Positions 1 to 10,777 of a stretch of 64,000 nt of DNA are shown one piece after another (position 1 is the first letter of the stretch; every line of letters starts with the position of its first letter). Both the position numbers and the translations under genes were made by a program. The DNA lies in NCBI GenBank assembly GCA_038380435.1, contig JAWZYU010000034.1:25895404-25959403 (forward strand). Direction: 5' to 3'. Source of the stretch: Ryuthela nishihirai. Its lineage: Eukaryota; Arthropoda; Arachnida; Araneae; Heptathelidae. Under the pieces are notes generated by a model. That model did no database searches. It saw only the letters and a program-made list of their open reading frames with translations, and was not told the DNA's origin.

Positions 1-390
1 TAAGACCCAGACTTTTTGGACAGCTCGTGCCTAGAGGCGGGTTCAGACCTTTCGGCAGAGCCGTCGAACAGACCACACAGGTCTCCTGAGAGGTGAGGTC
101 TCCAACGCCGTCACCACCCGACCGGCAATCAAGCCGGCCAGCAGCGTCTTCAACCTCGGGTGGCTTCAGCAATGCTCCAGCCGGGGGCCACCCCAACCGG
201 CAAAACCTTGGAATGCTCCAGCTGGTGCCCACTACAGCCGGCAAATCCTCTGGCCTGCTCCAGCTAGGGATCATCCCGACCGGCAATGCCTCCTCAGCCG
301 GGTTGCTGGGCTCTAGGCCCCCCCACCACGACAAGGTGGTCCCCTATCGGGGGGGTATATTTATTATAATATGGTATTCAAGCCAATGAG
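1..390 (+). other. GC-rich edge fragment, possibly the end of an LTR-retroelement gene
   Basis: The first 350 bases are much richer in G+C than the DNA that follows. All three frames carry proline/arginine-rich stretches; an open frame of 98 codons starts at 93. The block ends in a run of G (ATCGGGGGGGTATA), which could be a polypurine tract before an LTR, and then turns sharply AT-rich. I see no recognisable protease, reverse transcriptase or integrase motif, and the left part is cut off by the window edge. The retroelement reading is a guess. Confidence 0.25.
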
Positions 391-629
391 ACATATTGTA
401 ATTTTTATCGCACTGTTGAATTATGTAAAATAATTCTTGACTAAATACTTTACACGCCATGTGATATTTTTATATATTTATTCAATTTATTATTCCATTT
501 TATACAATTTACATTTCATGCAATTTGAGCTTATACATAGCGAATAATTTTTAATTTATTTCAGTTGTACAAATTTTACAATACAGTTTTTATATTTGTT
601 TAATTATAATAATAAAAAAGACAGATTTC
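391..629. other. AT-rich DNA without recognisable content
   Basis: Simple AT-rich sequence with several AATAAA-like words. No coding signal or repeat family recognised. Confidence 0.5.
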
Positions 630-804
630 CACTCAAGCAGCTGTTTGTCACAGAGGTCTCCCAGGAGCCTATCAGTTTATACACCATAGTAGGTCTGTGA
701 GGACAATGGGACCTCAGCAGAAAAACGACACGAATATTCATGCCTTATCTGGGGCTTGAACCCAGATCCCTTAGATCAGTAGCCACGCGCAATAGCCACT
801 CGTT
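630..804 (-). repeat. Second tRNA-derived SINE family, copy 1
   Basis: Read on the minus strand it starts with a tRNA-like head (GAGTGGCTATTGCG...) and includes GGGTTCAAGCCCC as a box B. It ends in GAGGTCTCTGTGACAAACAG and CTGCTTGAGTG. A better copy lies at 6311-6500 and shares the same order of blocks (CTCAAGCAGCTG, CAGAGGTC, ACCTCAGCAGAAAAAC, CTTAT-GGG-CTTGAAC). It is different from the abundant SINE of this window. Confidence 0.7.
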
Positions 805-1385
805 AAATAATTAAAATATAATAAAATATATAAAATTCTTCAATATTTATTTGTTATTATAAGTGATATTTGAAATATCAACCATCCACAAGGGTATGAA
901 ATTCGCCTGTGGAATTGCAATTTTATGAGAAACATAATAATATCATTAAAATTTGTTTCATTTGTAAATGAGAAATTTAAATTTTTACGATGACAGTTGA
1001 TTTATAAATAGTACCAATAGTCATCACATTTATATTTAACAGGAAACATACAATATTTTAATCATTTTCCTTAAATAAGGTCATTTCAATAGCAATAAAT
1101 TCATCAATCCATATTTTTAATCATTTTGAAAATTTACATACTATAGTTTCGTTTTTTATTATTTTTGGCAATCTATTAAATATTTTCGGTGCTAAATATA
1201 TATAATGTGTCTGTGTAATGCTTTTCTTAAATTGCAGAACAATTAGTTACTGTAATCAGTCGATCTTTTATTATAATTGGAGGTTTTAGCATTACTCTCT
1301 GTGTTATGTTTTTTAACATACACCGAATGGAAAAATTATTATATAAACCCGATAACAATATGAAAGTATCGCATTCTGTCACGTA
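805..1385. other. AT-rich spacer
   Basis: No coding exon or known repeat recognised. The right end borders the degenerate Tc1-like element. Confidence 0.4.
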
Positions 1386-2640
1386 GGACGCTGAAACTGG
1401 CAATGCCATAAATAGAGCAGGTCTGTACGCATTGGAAACCAGTCACGAAAAGCAATCATGGATAAAGGAAATGACGTAAGTGAGTTTGACAGTGGTAAGA
1501 TAGTAAGTGCGAAGAAGGCCAGGTGTTCAATTACCTCAGCTGTTGAACTGTCGGGATCTCCGCATCAGACCATCGCATGTGTATACCAATACTACGTGAA
1601 ATATTCAAAACTTCCAACTAGCAGTAGTTATGTCGACGTAAACATGCATTTGACTCTCGAAGTGAGCACAGACTGTCCCGTATCATTATAAGGAATCGCA
1701 CAGCTACCGTGGAGAAGATAACATCAGAACTGAATGAGGGCATGTCCACAAGCTTATGCACAAAAACTATCCATCGTACCATGGAAAAAAGCGCTGTGAC
1801 ACTCGACATCCACATTGTGTCCCCTTGCTGATTGCAAGACACCGAATATACATTCATTGTAAAAAAGACAGGTCATGGTGGTATAAATTAAATCACAAAA
1901 TTTACTCATGGGGAATTTCTTTACTGTGTTAGTTCGGAAAATACTGATTTCTTCTCATTGTCAGAGAATAATAAAAACCTCTTTAAATCAGCAGCAGTTT
2001 TAAGCTGCAGTTTGCAAAGGCCTTCATCTGGGCTGAAAAATCACGGTTTCAATTCTATCACATCGATGGGAGGGTGCGTGTGTGGTGTAAATCACACGAT
2101 GCCAAGCTGGGATCATACCAGACAGGTGGAGGCGGTGTAACTGTTTGGAGGGCGTTTACATGGGCTTCTTTGGGCCCCCCGTACCCGAAGAGACCTCCGT
2201 CACCAGCACTAGGTACGTAAACATCCTCACTGACCTTCTACAGCCGTCCTTTAAAAAACCATATAATGTAACGATTCTCTTTCCACACCATGACACTATC
2301 TTTCAACAGGGCAGCGCCACACCGCATACTTCCCGAGTGGCGACCAATTGGCTCCAGGAGCTTTCAGATGAGTTTACCCCACTCGAATGGCCCCCACGAT
2401 CGTCGGACCTCAACCCCATTGAGAATTTGTGGGACGAATTGGAAAGATCTGTTAGATCCCGCCAATCCCCACCAGCAACTATGGATGCTCTACGACAGGC
2501 GATCCTCGCTCAATGGGCGGAAATACACTTCCATGTTTTCAACATCTCATTGAGTACTTACCAAACCGTCTGACTGCTGATGGGAGGGAAAAAGGTGGAG
2601 CAACAGGTTATTAGGTAAGTGTATATAATAATTTGCTATA
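1386..2640 (+). mobile_element. Tc1-like DNA transposon, degenerate
   Basis: An N-terminal helix-turn-helix part is open from 1458 (MDKGNDVSEFDSGKIVSAKK). The catalytic half is open from 2145 to 2573 with FQQGSATPHTS, WPPRSSDLNPIENLWDELER and RSRQSPPATMDALRQAILAQ, the last two being the DD34E signature around the final Glu. The middle is broken by stops and frameshifts, so no transposase can be made. The second catalytic Asp position reads QQG instead of QQD. I could not define the terminal repeats; borders are approximate. Confidence 0.8.
2145..2573 (+). pseudogene. Tc1-like transposase, C-terminal catalytic half
   Basis: An open frame of 142 codons covers the last two acidic positions of a DD34E integrase-like fold. 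The first of these is changed to Gly (FQQGSATPH where the family has QQDN), so the protein would be inactive even if made. The final helices are frame-shifted: the matching end (LTADGREKGG) is read in another frame at about 2567-2600. Confidence 0.75.
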
Positions 2641-2889
2641 AACGTATATTTTTCATAATTAAAGAATTTGCAAATCATTATAATGTAACACAGTCATATT
2701 TTATTTATTTTTTAATATACTAATTATTCTATATCAATTATTCTATATCTAATTATTCTATTTTTCTAAATATATATACCAGATATTTATATGTCATAGA
2801 GACAATCTGTTCAGAATGAACTTTAAAATGAAATTTCGTATCAAAACATATCGCAAGATCATCATCCCTACTTCTTCCAAGGTTTGAAT

Positions 2890-3530
2890 TGGGTTGTTGT
2901 TGTTGTTGTTTTTTTTATCCCTGAAAGTCATTTTTCTGTATACAATGGGCAAAAGGGCGCCAAAAGTTCAGAGAAGGCTGGGGGAAAGGAGTCCACTGGG
3001 CAGCTATTAGGAGACAGATGGAAGTCTCCCATCAAGGCCATCCAGTGTGTTGTTTAACATGCACAGCGTATAAGTCTCCTGATCACGGGGTCAGGCACAT
3101 ACCCAGGATTTAGTTCTGGTGGTGGTGTTGAATTAGTTTCGGGGAGGGTTGGAGGGTTGGGGGGGGGGGTGAGGCTGAGAATAAGAATATGGTATGACTT
3201 GACTAGGGTTTCCCAATTACCAAAATATTCCACCAGACACGAAAGGTTAAAATAATATTCTATATGGAATGAAATTTTGTAGTTGTTTCTTAAACCTATT
3301 TTTAGTGTCGGACACATATAATATGGATATACAGGACAGTATTTTCCGGTCGGGGGATCTAGGACCCCTGGTCCCCCATGGGTCATGACTTATCATCCCA
3401 TCTGATGGATGACAGCATTTTCAAGCCCCTTTTTCACTGAGGACAGATACAGTTGTGACTCGAACCTGAGAACTGTAGATTGCAAACCTGGCGCGCTACA
3501 GACTGAGCATCGCCACTCTCCCTCCCCCTA
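2890..3530 (-). repeat. SINE-A copy, old, interrupted by a 286 bp insertion
   Basis: The left half (about 2890-3093) has the tail, AGAGAAGGCTGGGGG and AACATGCACAG blocks; the right half (3386-3530) has the GACTCGAACCTGAGAACTG tRNA head. The two halves meet cleanly if 3094-3379 and one copy of GGGTCA are removed, so the insert is younger than the SINE. Confidence 0.75.
3094..3379. mobile_element. Unclassified 286 bp insertion with GGGTCA target duplication
   Basis: It lies between GGGTCA at 3088-3093 and GGGTCA at 3380-3385 and splits a SINE. It begins GGCACATACCCAGGATTTAG and ends GGACCCCTGGTCCCCCAT, with a run of 10 G near 3160. I see no clear terminal inverted repeat. Size and G/C-run ends are MITE-like. 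Confidence 0.55.
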
Positions 3531-3539
3531 AAAATTGGG

Positions 3540-3925
3540 TTGTTGGGTTGTTTTACCTCTGAGCGGCACTTTTTTGCACACCATGGGCTAAATGGCCAGG
3601 TCACATGGACCCCGAAGGCTCAGAGAAGGTTGGGGGAGGGGACCCACTGGAACAGCTGTTGGGAGATAGATGGTAGCCTCCCGTCAAGGCCATCCAGTGT
3701 GTTCTTTAACGTGCACAGGGTATGGCTCTCCCGCACACGGGGACACGGCTTAACGTCCCATCCGACTGACGGCGGCCTTCCCAAGCCCATCGGTGTCGCC
3801 TACTGACCGTGGGCAGGACGGGGAATTTTGCGGAGACAAATCTCAAGCTGACCCAGCTGGGACTCGAACCTGGGAACTACAGATTACGAATCTGGCGCGC
3901 TACCGACTGAGCCACCCCCGCCCCT
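3540..3925 (-). repeat. SINE-A, full length, TSD TAAAAATTGGG
   Basis: Full-length copy flanked by TAAAAATTGGG (3529-3539 and 3926-3936). From the right it has the tRNA-Met-like head with box A (TGGCTCAGTCGG) and box B (GGTTCGAGTCC), the conserved centre (TGGGACGTTAAGCC, GTGCACGTTAAAGAAC), and a tail in CCCAA-like repeats. It overlies a spurious 88-codon frame. Confidence 0.92.
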
Positions 3926-4139
3926 TAAAAATTGGGAAGATATAAATATGTATACACTGAAGTGCTATTGAATTAGGGATAGGAGACGTTATCCAAATTC
4001 AGTACCGCAAGTCCCGCATTTGCTATTTTGCATTTGCATTTGCGAGCATGCGTGACTGAAACTCTGATCATATATAGCTGTCAGCTTTGACTTCCCAAAA
4101 TATTCGTCGTGAGAAGCATAATAGGAAAGGCGCGGGATT

Positions 4140-5644
4140 TAGATGCATTTGACAGAGGGCAGATCGTAGGTGCCTGACGGATGGGACTGGATTGGATTGG
4201 ATTGTTTACCTCTGAGCGGCACTTTTTTGCACACCATGGTCTAAATGGCCATGTCACATGGACCCCGATGGCTCAGAGAAGGTTGGGGGAGGGGACCCAC
4301 TGGAACAGCTGTTGGGAGACAGATGGTAGCCTCCCGTCAAGGCCATCCAGTGTGTTCTTTAACGTGCACAGGGTATGTCTCTCCCGCACACGAGGTCACG
4401 GCTTAACGTCCCATCCGATGGACGGCGGCCTTTTCAAGCCCATCGGTGTCTCCTACTGACCGTGGGCAGGGCGCGGAAATTTTGCGGAGATAAATCTCAA
4501 CGCTGACCCAGCTGGGACGCGAACCTGGGAACTACAGATTACGAGCCTGGCGCACTACTGACTGAGCCACCCCCGCCCTAGACGGATGGGACACTCGATC
4601 ACCGAAATTGTCAACGAACTTGGATTTTCTCGTATGACAGTTTCAAGAGTGTTCTGAGGATATGAAAATTCCAGCAAAAAAATAAGCACCCGGACAAAAT
4701 GCAAAGAAACAACCAGCCTTGAATGATCGTGTGCTTCGCCATCTGATCTGCACCGTACTGACCGATAGGGGTCAGACATTATCTGAAATCACTTCCCACC
4801 TGAATGCGGATTCCAGATGGGAAGTCAGTGCATGGACCATGCAACATTCATTTCATCGTCTCAGCTTCGGGAGACGCCGACCTACGATAGTCCCACTTCT
4901 AACGGCATGACACCCGGCTCAACGCCTTCCCTGGGTCAATGAACTTTGAAACTGGACCATCGAAAATTTCCAACCTATAGCCTGGAGTGACGAATCCCGA
5001 TTTAAACTTCATCACGCTGGTGTGAGACTGAAGGTATGGCGCCAACCTCATGAAGTCATGGATCCTGCATGTCAGGTAAGAACAGTACAAGTTGGTAGTT
5101 GCTCAGTGATGGCCTGGGGAGTCTTCAGTTGGACGTTTGCAGGAACTTTGGTACGTGTACCGATGACTCTCAATGCATCCCGTTGCGTAAAACTCATGGG
5201 TGACAATTTACACTCATTTATGGCCATCATGCATCCCAATGTGGAAGGCGTCTACCAGCAAGACAACTCTTCATCTCACAGGTCCAGGTTGGCTGCTGCA
5301 TGGTTCCAGGAGCATTCTGCTGACTTTGAAATAATGAATTGGCCACCTAGAAGCCAGATTTTAATAGATGAATTGGCCAGTTAGAAGTCAGAACCTAGAA
5401 CCAGATTTAAATCCCATCGAAAATCTTGGGATACCGTTTAGCAGAGTGTTCGGGCCCTTGTCCCATCAACGACGACATTGAGAGAATTGGGGACAGCTCT
5501 GGAGGATGCATGGGTCACCGGAGTGTGCAACCACGCATCCTCCATGCACCTGTGGAATATTTACGCAACCTTGTGGAGTCCTTGTCTCGTCGTGTGGCTG
5601 CCGTTATCAGGGTTAGAGGGGGTCCAACACTTTGCTATCCCTAA
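4140..5644 (+). pseudogene. Tc1-like DD34E transposase, disabled
   Basis: Starts with DAFDRGQIVGA and resumes after the SINE with RMGHSITEIVNELGFSRMTV, the first helix-turn-helix. Stops fall in the HTH region (after IVGA and after SRVF) and before AWSDESRF. The best open stretch is 5022-5384 (GSCSVMAWGVFSWTFAGTLV, DNLHSFMAIMHPNVEGVYQQ). All three acidic catalytic positions survive, so the loss is through stops, a short internal duplication and the SINE. Confidence 0.85.
4187..4580 (-). repeat. SINE-A inserted in the Tc1-like transposase, TSD GACGGATGGGA
   Basis: Full-length copy with an exact 11-base duplication at 4176-4186 and 4581-4591. The tail on the left reads CTGGATTGGATTGGATTG. Removing the SINE and one duplication rejoins the HTH coding sequence. 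Confidence 0.93.
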
Positions 5645-5662
5645 TTCAATGGCACTTCAGTG

Positions 5663-5949
5663 TATATCCTTGTGATACATATATATATATCACAAGGAAT
5701 AACGCAGGGAATAGAACAGTTTCATCCTCAGAAATATAACTGTTTCAGTAAATGTAAGATAAATGTTTTGCAGAAAAAAAAGTCTACTATCGTTAAAGAG
5801 CAAAATATAAAAGATATAATTAAGGCTTAAAAAATAAACTATCGTTCCATATGTGTAATAAAAAATAAACAATAAATTAAAAAAAATCAGAGAAACAATT
5901 TCAGAGGAAGATTACTAATGCCCGATCTTCGTCTGAAATTCATATGCGT
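5663..5949. other. AT-rich spacer with a short palindromic TATA tract
   Basis: CTTGTGATACATATATATATATCACAAG near 5670-5697 is a small inverted repeat. Otherwise nothing recognised. Confidence 0.5.
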
Positions 5950-6276
5950 TGATTGATTGACATTGATATTGGATCTTTGGTCTGAGCAGCACTTTTTTTT
6001 TTACAATATATAGGCTAAATGCCTAGGTCACAAGATCGCCGAGAACGCAGAGTTAGAGGGAGGGACCCAGTAGACAGCTGCCAACAGACAGATGGTATGT
6101 TATGACAGGGTATCGTTCTCCCGCACACGGCGTCATGGCTTTACGTCCCATCCGATGGACAACAGCTTTTAGAAGTTCTTCGGTGTTCCTTTCTGACCAA
6201 TGGCAGGTGGGTGTTTTGCGGAGATAAATCTGCACCGCGGCACAGGTGGGACTCGTACCTGGACACTGCAGATTTC
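5950..6276 (-). repeat. SINE-A, degenerate copy
   Basis: Keeps the GAGCAGCACTTTTTT tail block, ACACGGCGTCATGGC and the GGGACTCGTACCTGG head block, with deletions in the middle. Confidence 0.8.
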
Positions 6277-6310
6277 TTATTTATTAAGTAAGTGATTTCA
6301 TCATTAATAC

Positions 6311-6500
6311 CCCCTCAAGCAGCTGCTTGCCACAGAGGTCGAACAGGAGCCTGTCAGTTTATACGCCACGGTAGAAGGTCTGAGAGGATGGCGGGACCTC
6401 AGCAGAAAAACATCACAAACGTCCGTGCCTTATCCGGGACTCGAACCAAGGTCCCTTAGACCAGTAGCCAAGTGCGCTAACCACTCGGCCACGGGACCGC
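6311..6500 (-). repeat. Second tRNA-derived SINE family, copy 2
   Basis: On the minus strand: GGTCCCGTGGCCGAGTGGTT (box A), then CCTTGGTTCGAGTCCCGG (box B), followed by a body ending CTGTGGCAAGCAGCTGCTTG. It resembles a Ser/Leu-type tRNA head. The body is shared with the copy at 630-804. Confidence 0.78.
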
Positions 6501-6843
6501 TTATGTAAGAATCATATTTTCATATATGAAATAAATATCATTATTTTTTACTTTTTCCACTTTAGCGGCAGATGCAGGAAATTTAGTTTCTGTTTCCTTT
6601 AATTTATATACTATATTAGCTTAATTTGTCTAACAGTTCTAAAGCTTCTATTGTGAGTTTAGATTTCGAACAAAAATATATTTAATTTCGCTGAGACATA
6701 ATTTAAATATTTTTAGCTCTAATTTCTATAATACCTTGTTTTAAAGTTAAAGAAAATCCTTTTTAAAAAAATAGAATTAATCCCCTTTCGTATATTAAAT
6801 CTTAAGACCTTTCGAAAATAACAATAGCCCTTTTTTACCTCAG

Positions 6844-6958
6844 AATCATAGTCAAAGAGTTCGAAGAATTAGCGCAGCAAGATGGTTCGTATATTTTGCA
6901 AAAAAAGGAAAAGAAATTGCTTGAAGACATCGTCCAGGAGAGACTCTATCATCTACAG
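6844..6958 (+). CDS. FUT8: FUT8-like exon a: end of the stem/coiled region
   Basis: The exon follows a pyrimidine-rich acceptor (ttttttacctcag) and ends at CAG|gtaatg. It starts with the last base of a split codon and then encodes 38 residues beginning IIVKEFEELAQQDGSY and ending EDIVQERLYHLQ. The ending matches the human segment LTELVQRRITYLQ, which lies just before the catalytic domain. The residues are charged and heptad-like, as expected for the end of the coiled stem. The split codon shows that at least one coding exon lies upstream, but I could not find it. Confidence 0.85.
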
Positions 6959-8946
6959 GTAATGAAAATATGATTCTTAATTAGTTAATCATGCAACTTT
7001 GAAGACTACTAACATGAAACTATTACGAATATTAAATACCTTAGTATTTATTATGAGAATGCAGGTTTTCAATATTTTTCGTAATAAATGCAGACTTACG
7101 AAGAAATGTTTTACTGTATATCTGCAACACAACCTGATAAGTCTGAAACTAATAAATACAAAACAGGTTCGATTCCGTTTTAAAGGACATTAGAGCATAC
7201 AGGTACTGGACATAAAAATGGAAGCTTTCACATTTAAGTCAATGGAAATGGAAATTTGAAGTTCATAGTTTCTACAATAAGCTTTATATAGGAAAATTGG
7301 AATAGATAAATTCATTCCATTTCGAAAAATATTGAACTGCTACGCCCAGTTATGGAAAATGCTTCTCTGACAAATCGTAAAGCTCATGCAATCGTAAAAC
7401 CCTACTAGCATTCATATACATAAATGAATGATGGTAGACCATTGTCTACTCCCTCGTATTATATGTAGACTGCTACAAACTTTGAAACGATGATAAATAT
7501 TTGATGTCAAAATTAAAATCTTGATATTACTTGGAACTAAAAACACTGGAATTAAGTCACAAATTGAAAATTCTTGAGCAACTCTGCCATAAAAGCTAAG
7601 AATCATTCAATAATTTTAGGTTTTTCATTTTTCTTTATTGGCCTATAGAGCCTTCTATCCCGGAAAGAAAAGAGAAATTTTTAAACGTACAAAGATCAGA
7701 ATGAGAAGTAAAAATTGTACAAGAATGGGAAGAAAACATTATACAAGAATGTCAAAGTTATATAGGGATGATGTTTTCTGTACATATTTTCTCTTTTGTC
7801 TTCCATTGTTGCCCGTAGGAGGTGAGATACTTCATTTTCTTTGTAGGACTTTGTTTTATTTACACAGGTTTGGTATTAAAGACCATTTCTTTTTCCGCTA
7901 TTGTTTGCTTCTATTTTCCACTGCTTTTGCTTACTGAGAGCTATTTTGAACTGCTGTCTTGTTCCGTAGTGGGGGAGGGGCGTGATCATTCGGATCGGTA
8001 GCTTGTCTAGCTTGAGACATGCAGGTGCAGGATGCAGAGGTAGTGACGAGAAGTAAAGGTGGCTCCTTTGTGTTCTCAAGTTAAGAAGTAAACAGCAATT
8101 TTTTTTGAAATATTAATTTCCCACTTTTAATTCTCCTTGATTTTTCAGAAACTGGTATCATTAAAGGGACAAAAATTTTCTCTTTCTCCTAGCTTTGTCG
8201 TTAATTTCAGTTGTTAGGATTTCAAGGTTATTCTGAAATATATAAAGATTGATTTCTGTAGCATTCTTTGCTAGGGGGCAGCTTGGGCTGTAAGGATTTC
8301 GGTGGTAGGCGGTTGCTAGCTTTAATCCAGAGAATTTAGATTCCATGATGGAATCTAAATTCTCTGGATTAAAGATGTTCTTCTCAGAAATTTTAATAAT
8401 TCGGTCCAAATTCGGGGAGCTGAAGGAATCGAAGGAGGGTTCAATATGTTTTGAAGTGAGAATTCCATATTAATAATTTTGTTAAGATTCGCTTTAAAAA
8501 AAATTTTTTTTGGAATTTTTTCGAAATTGGATTCATCTCACACCCTCTCATTCTTACTGGATCAAAGAATATCCATACATTCACAGATATTACTTCAAAG
8601 TCCAACTTTCCATCATATTTTTCTCTCCCAACCCCCGAAAACGTCATTTGATCATTTTACCTGTTGATTTGGAATTGCCATATTTTTTCAAACTAATTTT
8701 CCAAAACTCTCTGGCTTTGTCGACGTCTCCGATTTACTTGGCTTTTACAACCCAACAGTCCAATAATCCAATGAAGTATACGACAACTACAACATTTTCT
8801 CCACGAAACCCATCATTTCATGTCTTTTACACACAACACCTTCTGAAAATTAGTTTAAACCTCATCTTCCCAAAAGTCTCCCATAGGTTAACATGGGATT
8901 CCCTATACTTTAACATTGTGCCAGAACTTTCATTTATGCTACTACT
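6959..8946. other. Intron a-b: no gene recognised
   Basis: AT-rich intronic DNA. Several short open frames (for example 7638-7937 and 8510-9151) have no family-like motifs; the end of the latter runs into a SINE. It contains the perfect palindrome listed at 8320-8374. Confidence 0.5.
8320..8374. repeat. Perfect palindrome, 27-base arms, 1-base centre
   Basis: The left arm starts CTTTAATCCAGAGAATTTAG and the right arm is its exact complement, with a single G in the middle at 8347. It would form a hairpin in single-stranded DNA or RNA. It lies inside the first visible intron. Confidence 0.95.
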
Positions 8947-9210
8947 CCCATGGTCAATAGGAGACACCGATGGGCTTGGAAAGGACGCACACCATATGAC
9001 ATTAAGCCGTGAATCTGCCTGCGGGAGAGCCACACTGTGCACGTTAAAGAACATGCAGGATGACCTTGATGGAAGGCTACCATCTGCCTCTCAACATCTG
9101 TCCAGTGGGTTCCCTCCCACAACTACCTCTGAGCCCAAGGAGTCCTTGTGACCTAGCCATTTAAGCCGTTGTGTGCAAAAAAAGAGTCGCTCAGAGATAA
9201 AATGACCTAA
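8947..9210 (+). repeat. SINE-A, 5' truncated
   Basis: Starts in the conserved centre (GACACCGATGGGCTTGGAAAGG) and ends GTCGCTCAGAGATAAAATGA. The tRNA head is missing. Confidence 0.85.
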
Positions 9211-9296
9211 TCCGCTGAAGAACTGAATGATTATCATGATGATAAGGTTATTGAATTCAATAGTCAAATACACTTTTTACAATGGCCGTGTGTTAA

Positions 9297-9813
9297 CCCT
9301 TTCAGAACCATAAGGTTTCTAAGAGTAAATATTAGTATATAACTGTTTATTTTAGTTTGTTTAGAGGTAAAATAAATAAAAATCATAAGAAAAATACATA
9401 ACAATGTGTAGTTTTTTTGGAATTTTATGGGAAATATTTTTCCCAATGGACTATAAAGGTAACACAAATTATAGTTAGGCTTATTATGCAATGTCTTTTA
9501 TTTATTGGTTTATCAGAACTAAAATAATACAAAATTATGAAATAAAATTACTATACAAAATGATGTGCTAATTATGATATTCTGCGAAGCAATTTCTTTT
9601 GGTAGTGAGGCAAAGATGGACATTGCACATAGTACATATATTATGCGTCCTGACAGTTCTGTTTTCGTTTTCTAAACGTTCCCGTTTACGTAATTGCGTT
9701 CGGCATACGTTCTATTTTGACATTCTGTATAAAAAATGCAGATAAGGTTATAATTAAATACAACAATCACCAATTTTAAAACGGGAAAAATGTTTCCCTT
9801 AGTCGTGAAAGGG
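9297..9813. mobile_element. piggyBac-like MITE with TTAA ends
   Basis: The 517 bp element begins CCCTTTCAGAAC and ends GTCGTGAAAGGG, flanked by TTAA at 9293-9296 and 9814-9817. TTAA duplications with CCC/GGG ends are typical of the piggyBac superfamily. It has no coding capacity. A sub-terminal GGGAAATATTTTTCCC palindrome is near 9430. Confidence 0.7.
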
Positions 9814-9916
9814 TTAAATGTGCTAAGAGCTTATGTGAAAGTTTCTGCAGTAAATGTTATTTTCTTAATATTAAATGTTTTAATCAATCATTCCTTTCTC
9901 TTTTCATGCTCATCAG

Positions 9917-10169
9917 AATCCTCAGAACTGCAGTGATGCTCCCGTCTTGCTCTGTGATCTCACTAATCCGTATGGATTCGCTTCTGGTATCCACGACGTT
10001 CTCTGGTGTTTCATAAAAGCCTATCACTCGAAACAGATGCTTGTCCTGGTGACAACTAAATGGCACTACACCAAAACAAAATGGGAGGAAACCTTCCAAC
10101 CACTGAGCGAGAAATGCTCCTTGGATGAGGTCAACTTGAAAAATGCCAGACAAAGATCTGGAAAAAATA
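9917..10169 (+). CDS. FUT8: FUT8-like exon b: start of the catalytic domain
   Basis: The acceptor is gctcatcag and the donor is A|gtaaga, leaving phase 1. It encodes 84 residues starting NPQNCSDAPVLLC, equivalent to NPKDCSKAKKLVC of the human enzyme. It continues through an HDVLWCFIKAY segment (human HHVVYCFMIAY) to WEETFQPLSEKC (human WETVFRPVSETC). Four cysteines matching two of the human disulfides are kept: NC with EKC, and LLC with WCF. The CGYGC pair of the human protein is replaced by PYGFAS, so one disulfide appears lost. A SINE sits only about 110 bases after the donor. Confidence 0.9.
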
Positions 10170-10278
10170 GTAAGATTTATTTTTTCAAAACTAAAATCAT
10201 GGTTGTCTTGACGTGTGTCATCTCTTCGCCTATAGTGGGCTCCCTGCTTTTTGAAGAAATAATGGATGTCCCTATGAA

Positions 10279-10668
10279 TTTGGGTTGGGTTGTTTTACCT
10301 CTGAGCGGCACTTTTTTGCACACAATGGGCTAAATGACCAGGTCACATGGACCCCGAAGGCTCAGAGATGGTTGGGGAAGGGACCCACTGGAACAGCTGT
10401 TAGGAGACAGATGGTAGCCTCCCGTCAAGGCCATGAAGTGTGTTCTTTAACGTGCACAGGTATGGCTCTCCCGCACACGGGGCCACGGCTTAACGTCCCA
10501 TCCGACGGACGGCGGCTTTTCCAAGCCCATCGGTGTCCCTTACTGACCGTGGGCAGGACGGGGAATTTTGCGGAGGTAAATCTCAACGCTGACCCAGTTG
10601 GGACTCGAACCTGGGAACTACAGATTACGAGCCTGACGCGCTACCGACTGAGCCACCCCCTCCCCATA
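10279..10668 (-). repeat. SINE-A, full length, TSD TCCCTATGAA
   Basis: Flanked by TCCCTATGAA at 10269-10278 and 10669-10678, just inside the intron after exon b. The tRNA head is on the right. Confidence 0.92.
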
Positions 10669-10777
10669 TCCCTATGAAATACTACAAGAGGTTTGAAAAC
10701 TATTTATGTTGAACATTGTCATATTCAGAGGGGAAGTTACTTCATTTTGTTTATGAAACCAAGATGTTGTTGGTTTA

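Larger units (their letters stand above)
3955..5662 (+). mobile_element. Tc1-like transposon with intact terminal repeats, split by a SINE
   Basis: Inverted ends CACTGAAGTGCTATTGAATT... and the complement of ...AATTCAATGGCACTTCAGTG match over about 30 bases and are flanked by TA. Without the SINE and its duplication the element is about 1.3 kb, the usual Tc1 size. The transposase is on the + strand with Asp (AWSDESRFKLHH), Asp (YQQDNSSSHRS) and Glu (PDLNPIENLG) all visible. There are stops in the HTH part and an internal duplication near 5350-5410 (GAATTGGCCA-CTAGAAG-CAGA). Confidence 0.9.

Noticed and set aside
93..389. 98-codon Pro-rich protein at the left edge
   Set aside because: No domain, and all three frames look similar because of base composition; kept only as a low-confidence edge fragment.
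3840..3925. tRNA gene (box A and box B present)
   Set aside because: The sequence is the head of a SINE repeated about 28 times, lacks a proper acceptor stem pairing, and is joined to the SINE body.
7638..7937. 99-codon Lys/Arg-rich frame in the first visible intron
   Set aside because: No recognisable motif, no repeat context, and low-complexity composition; treated as chance.
8510..9151. 213-codon open frame
   Set aside because: Its last third is antisense-like translation of a SINE and the first part is simple Ser/Phe/Thr-rich sequence without a known motif; it lies in an intron.
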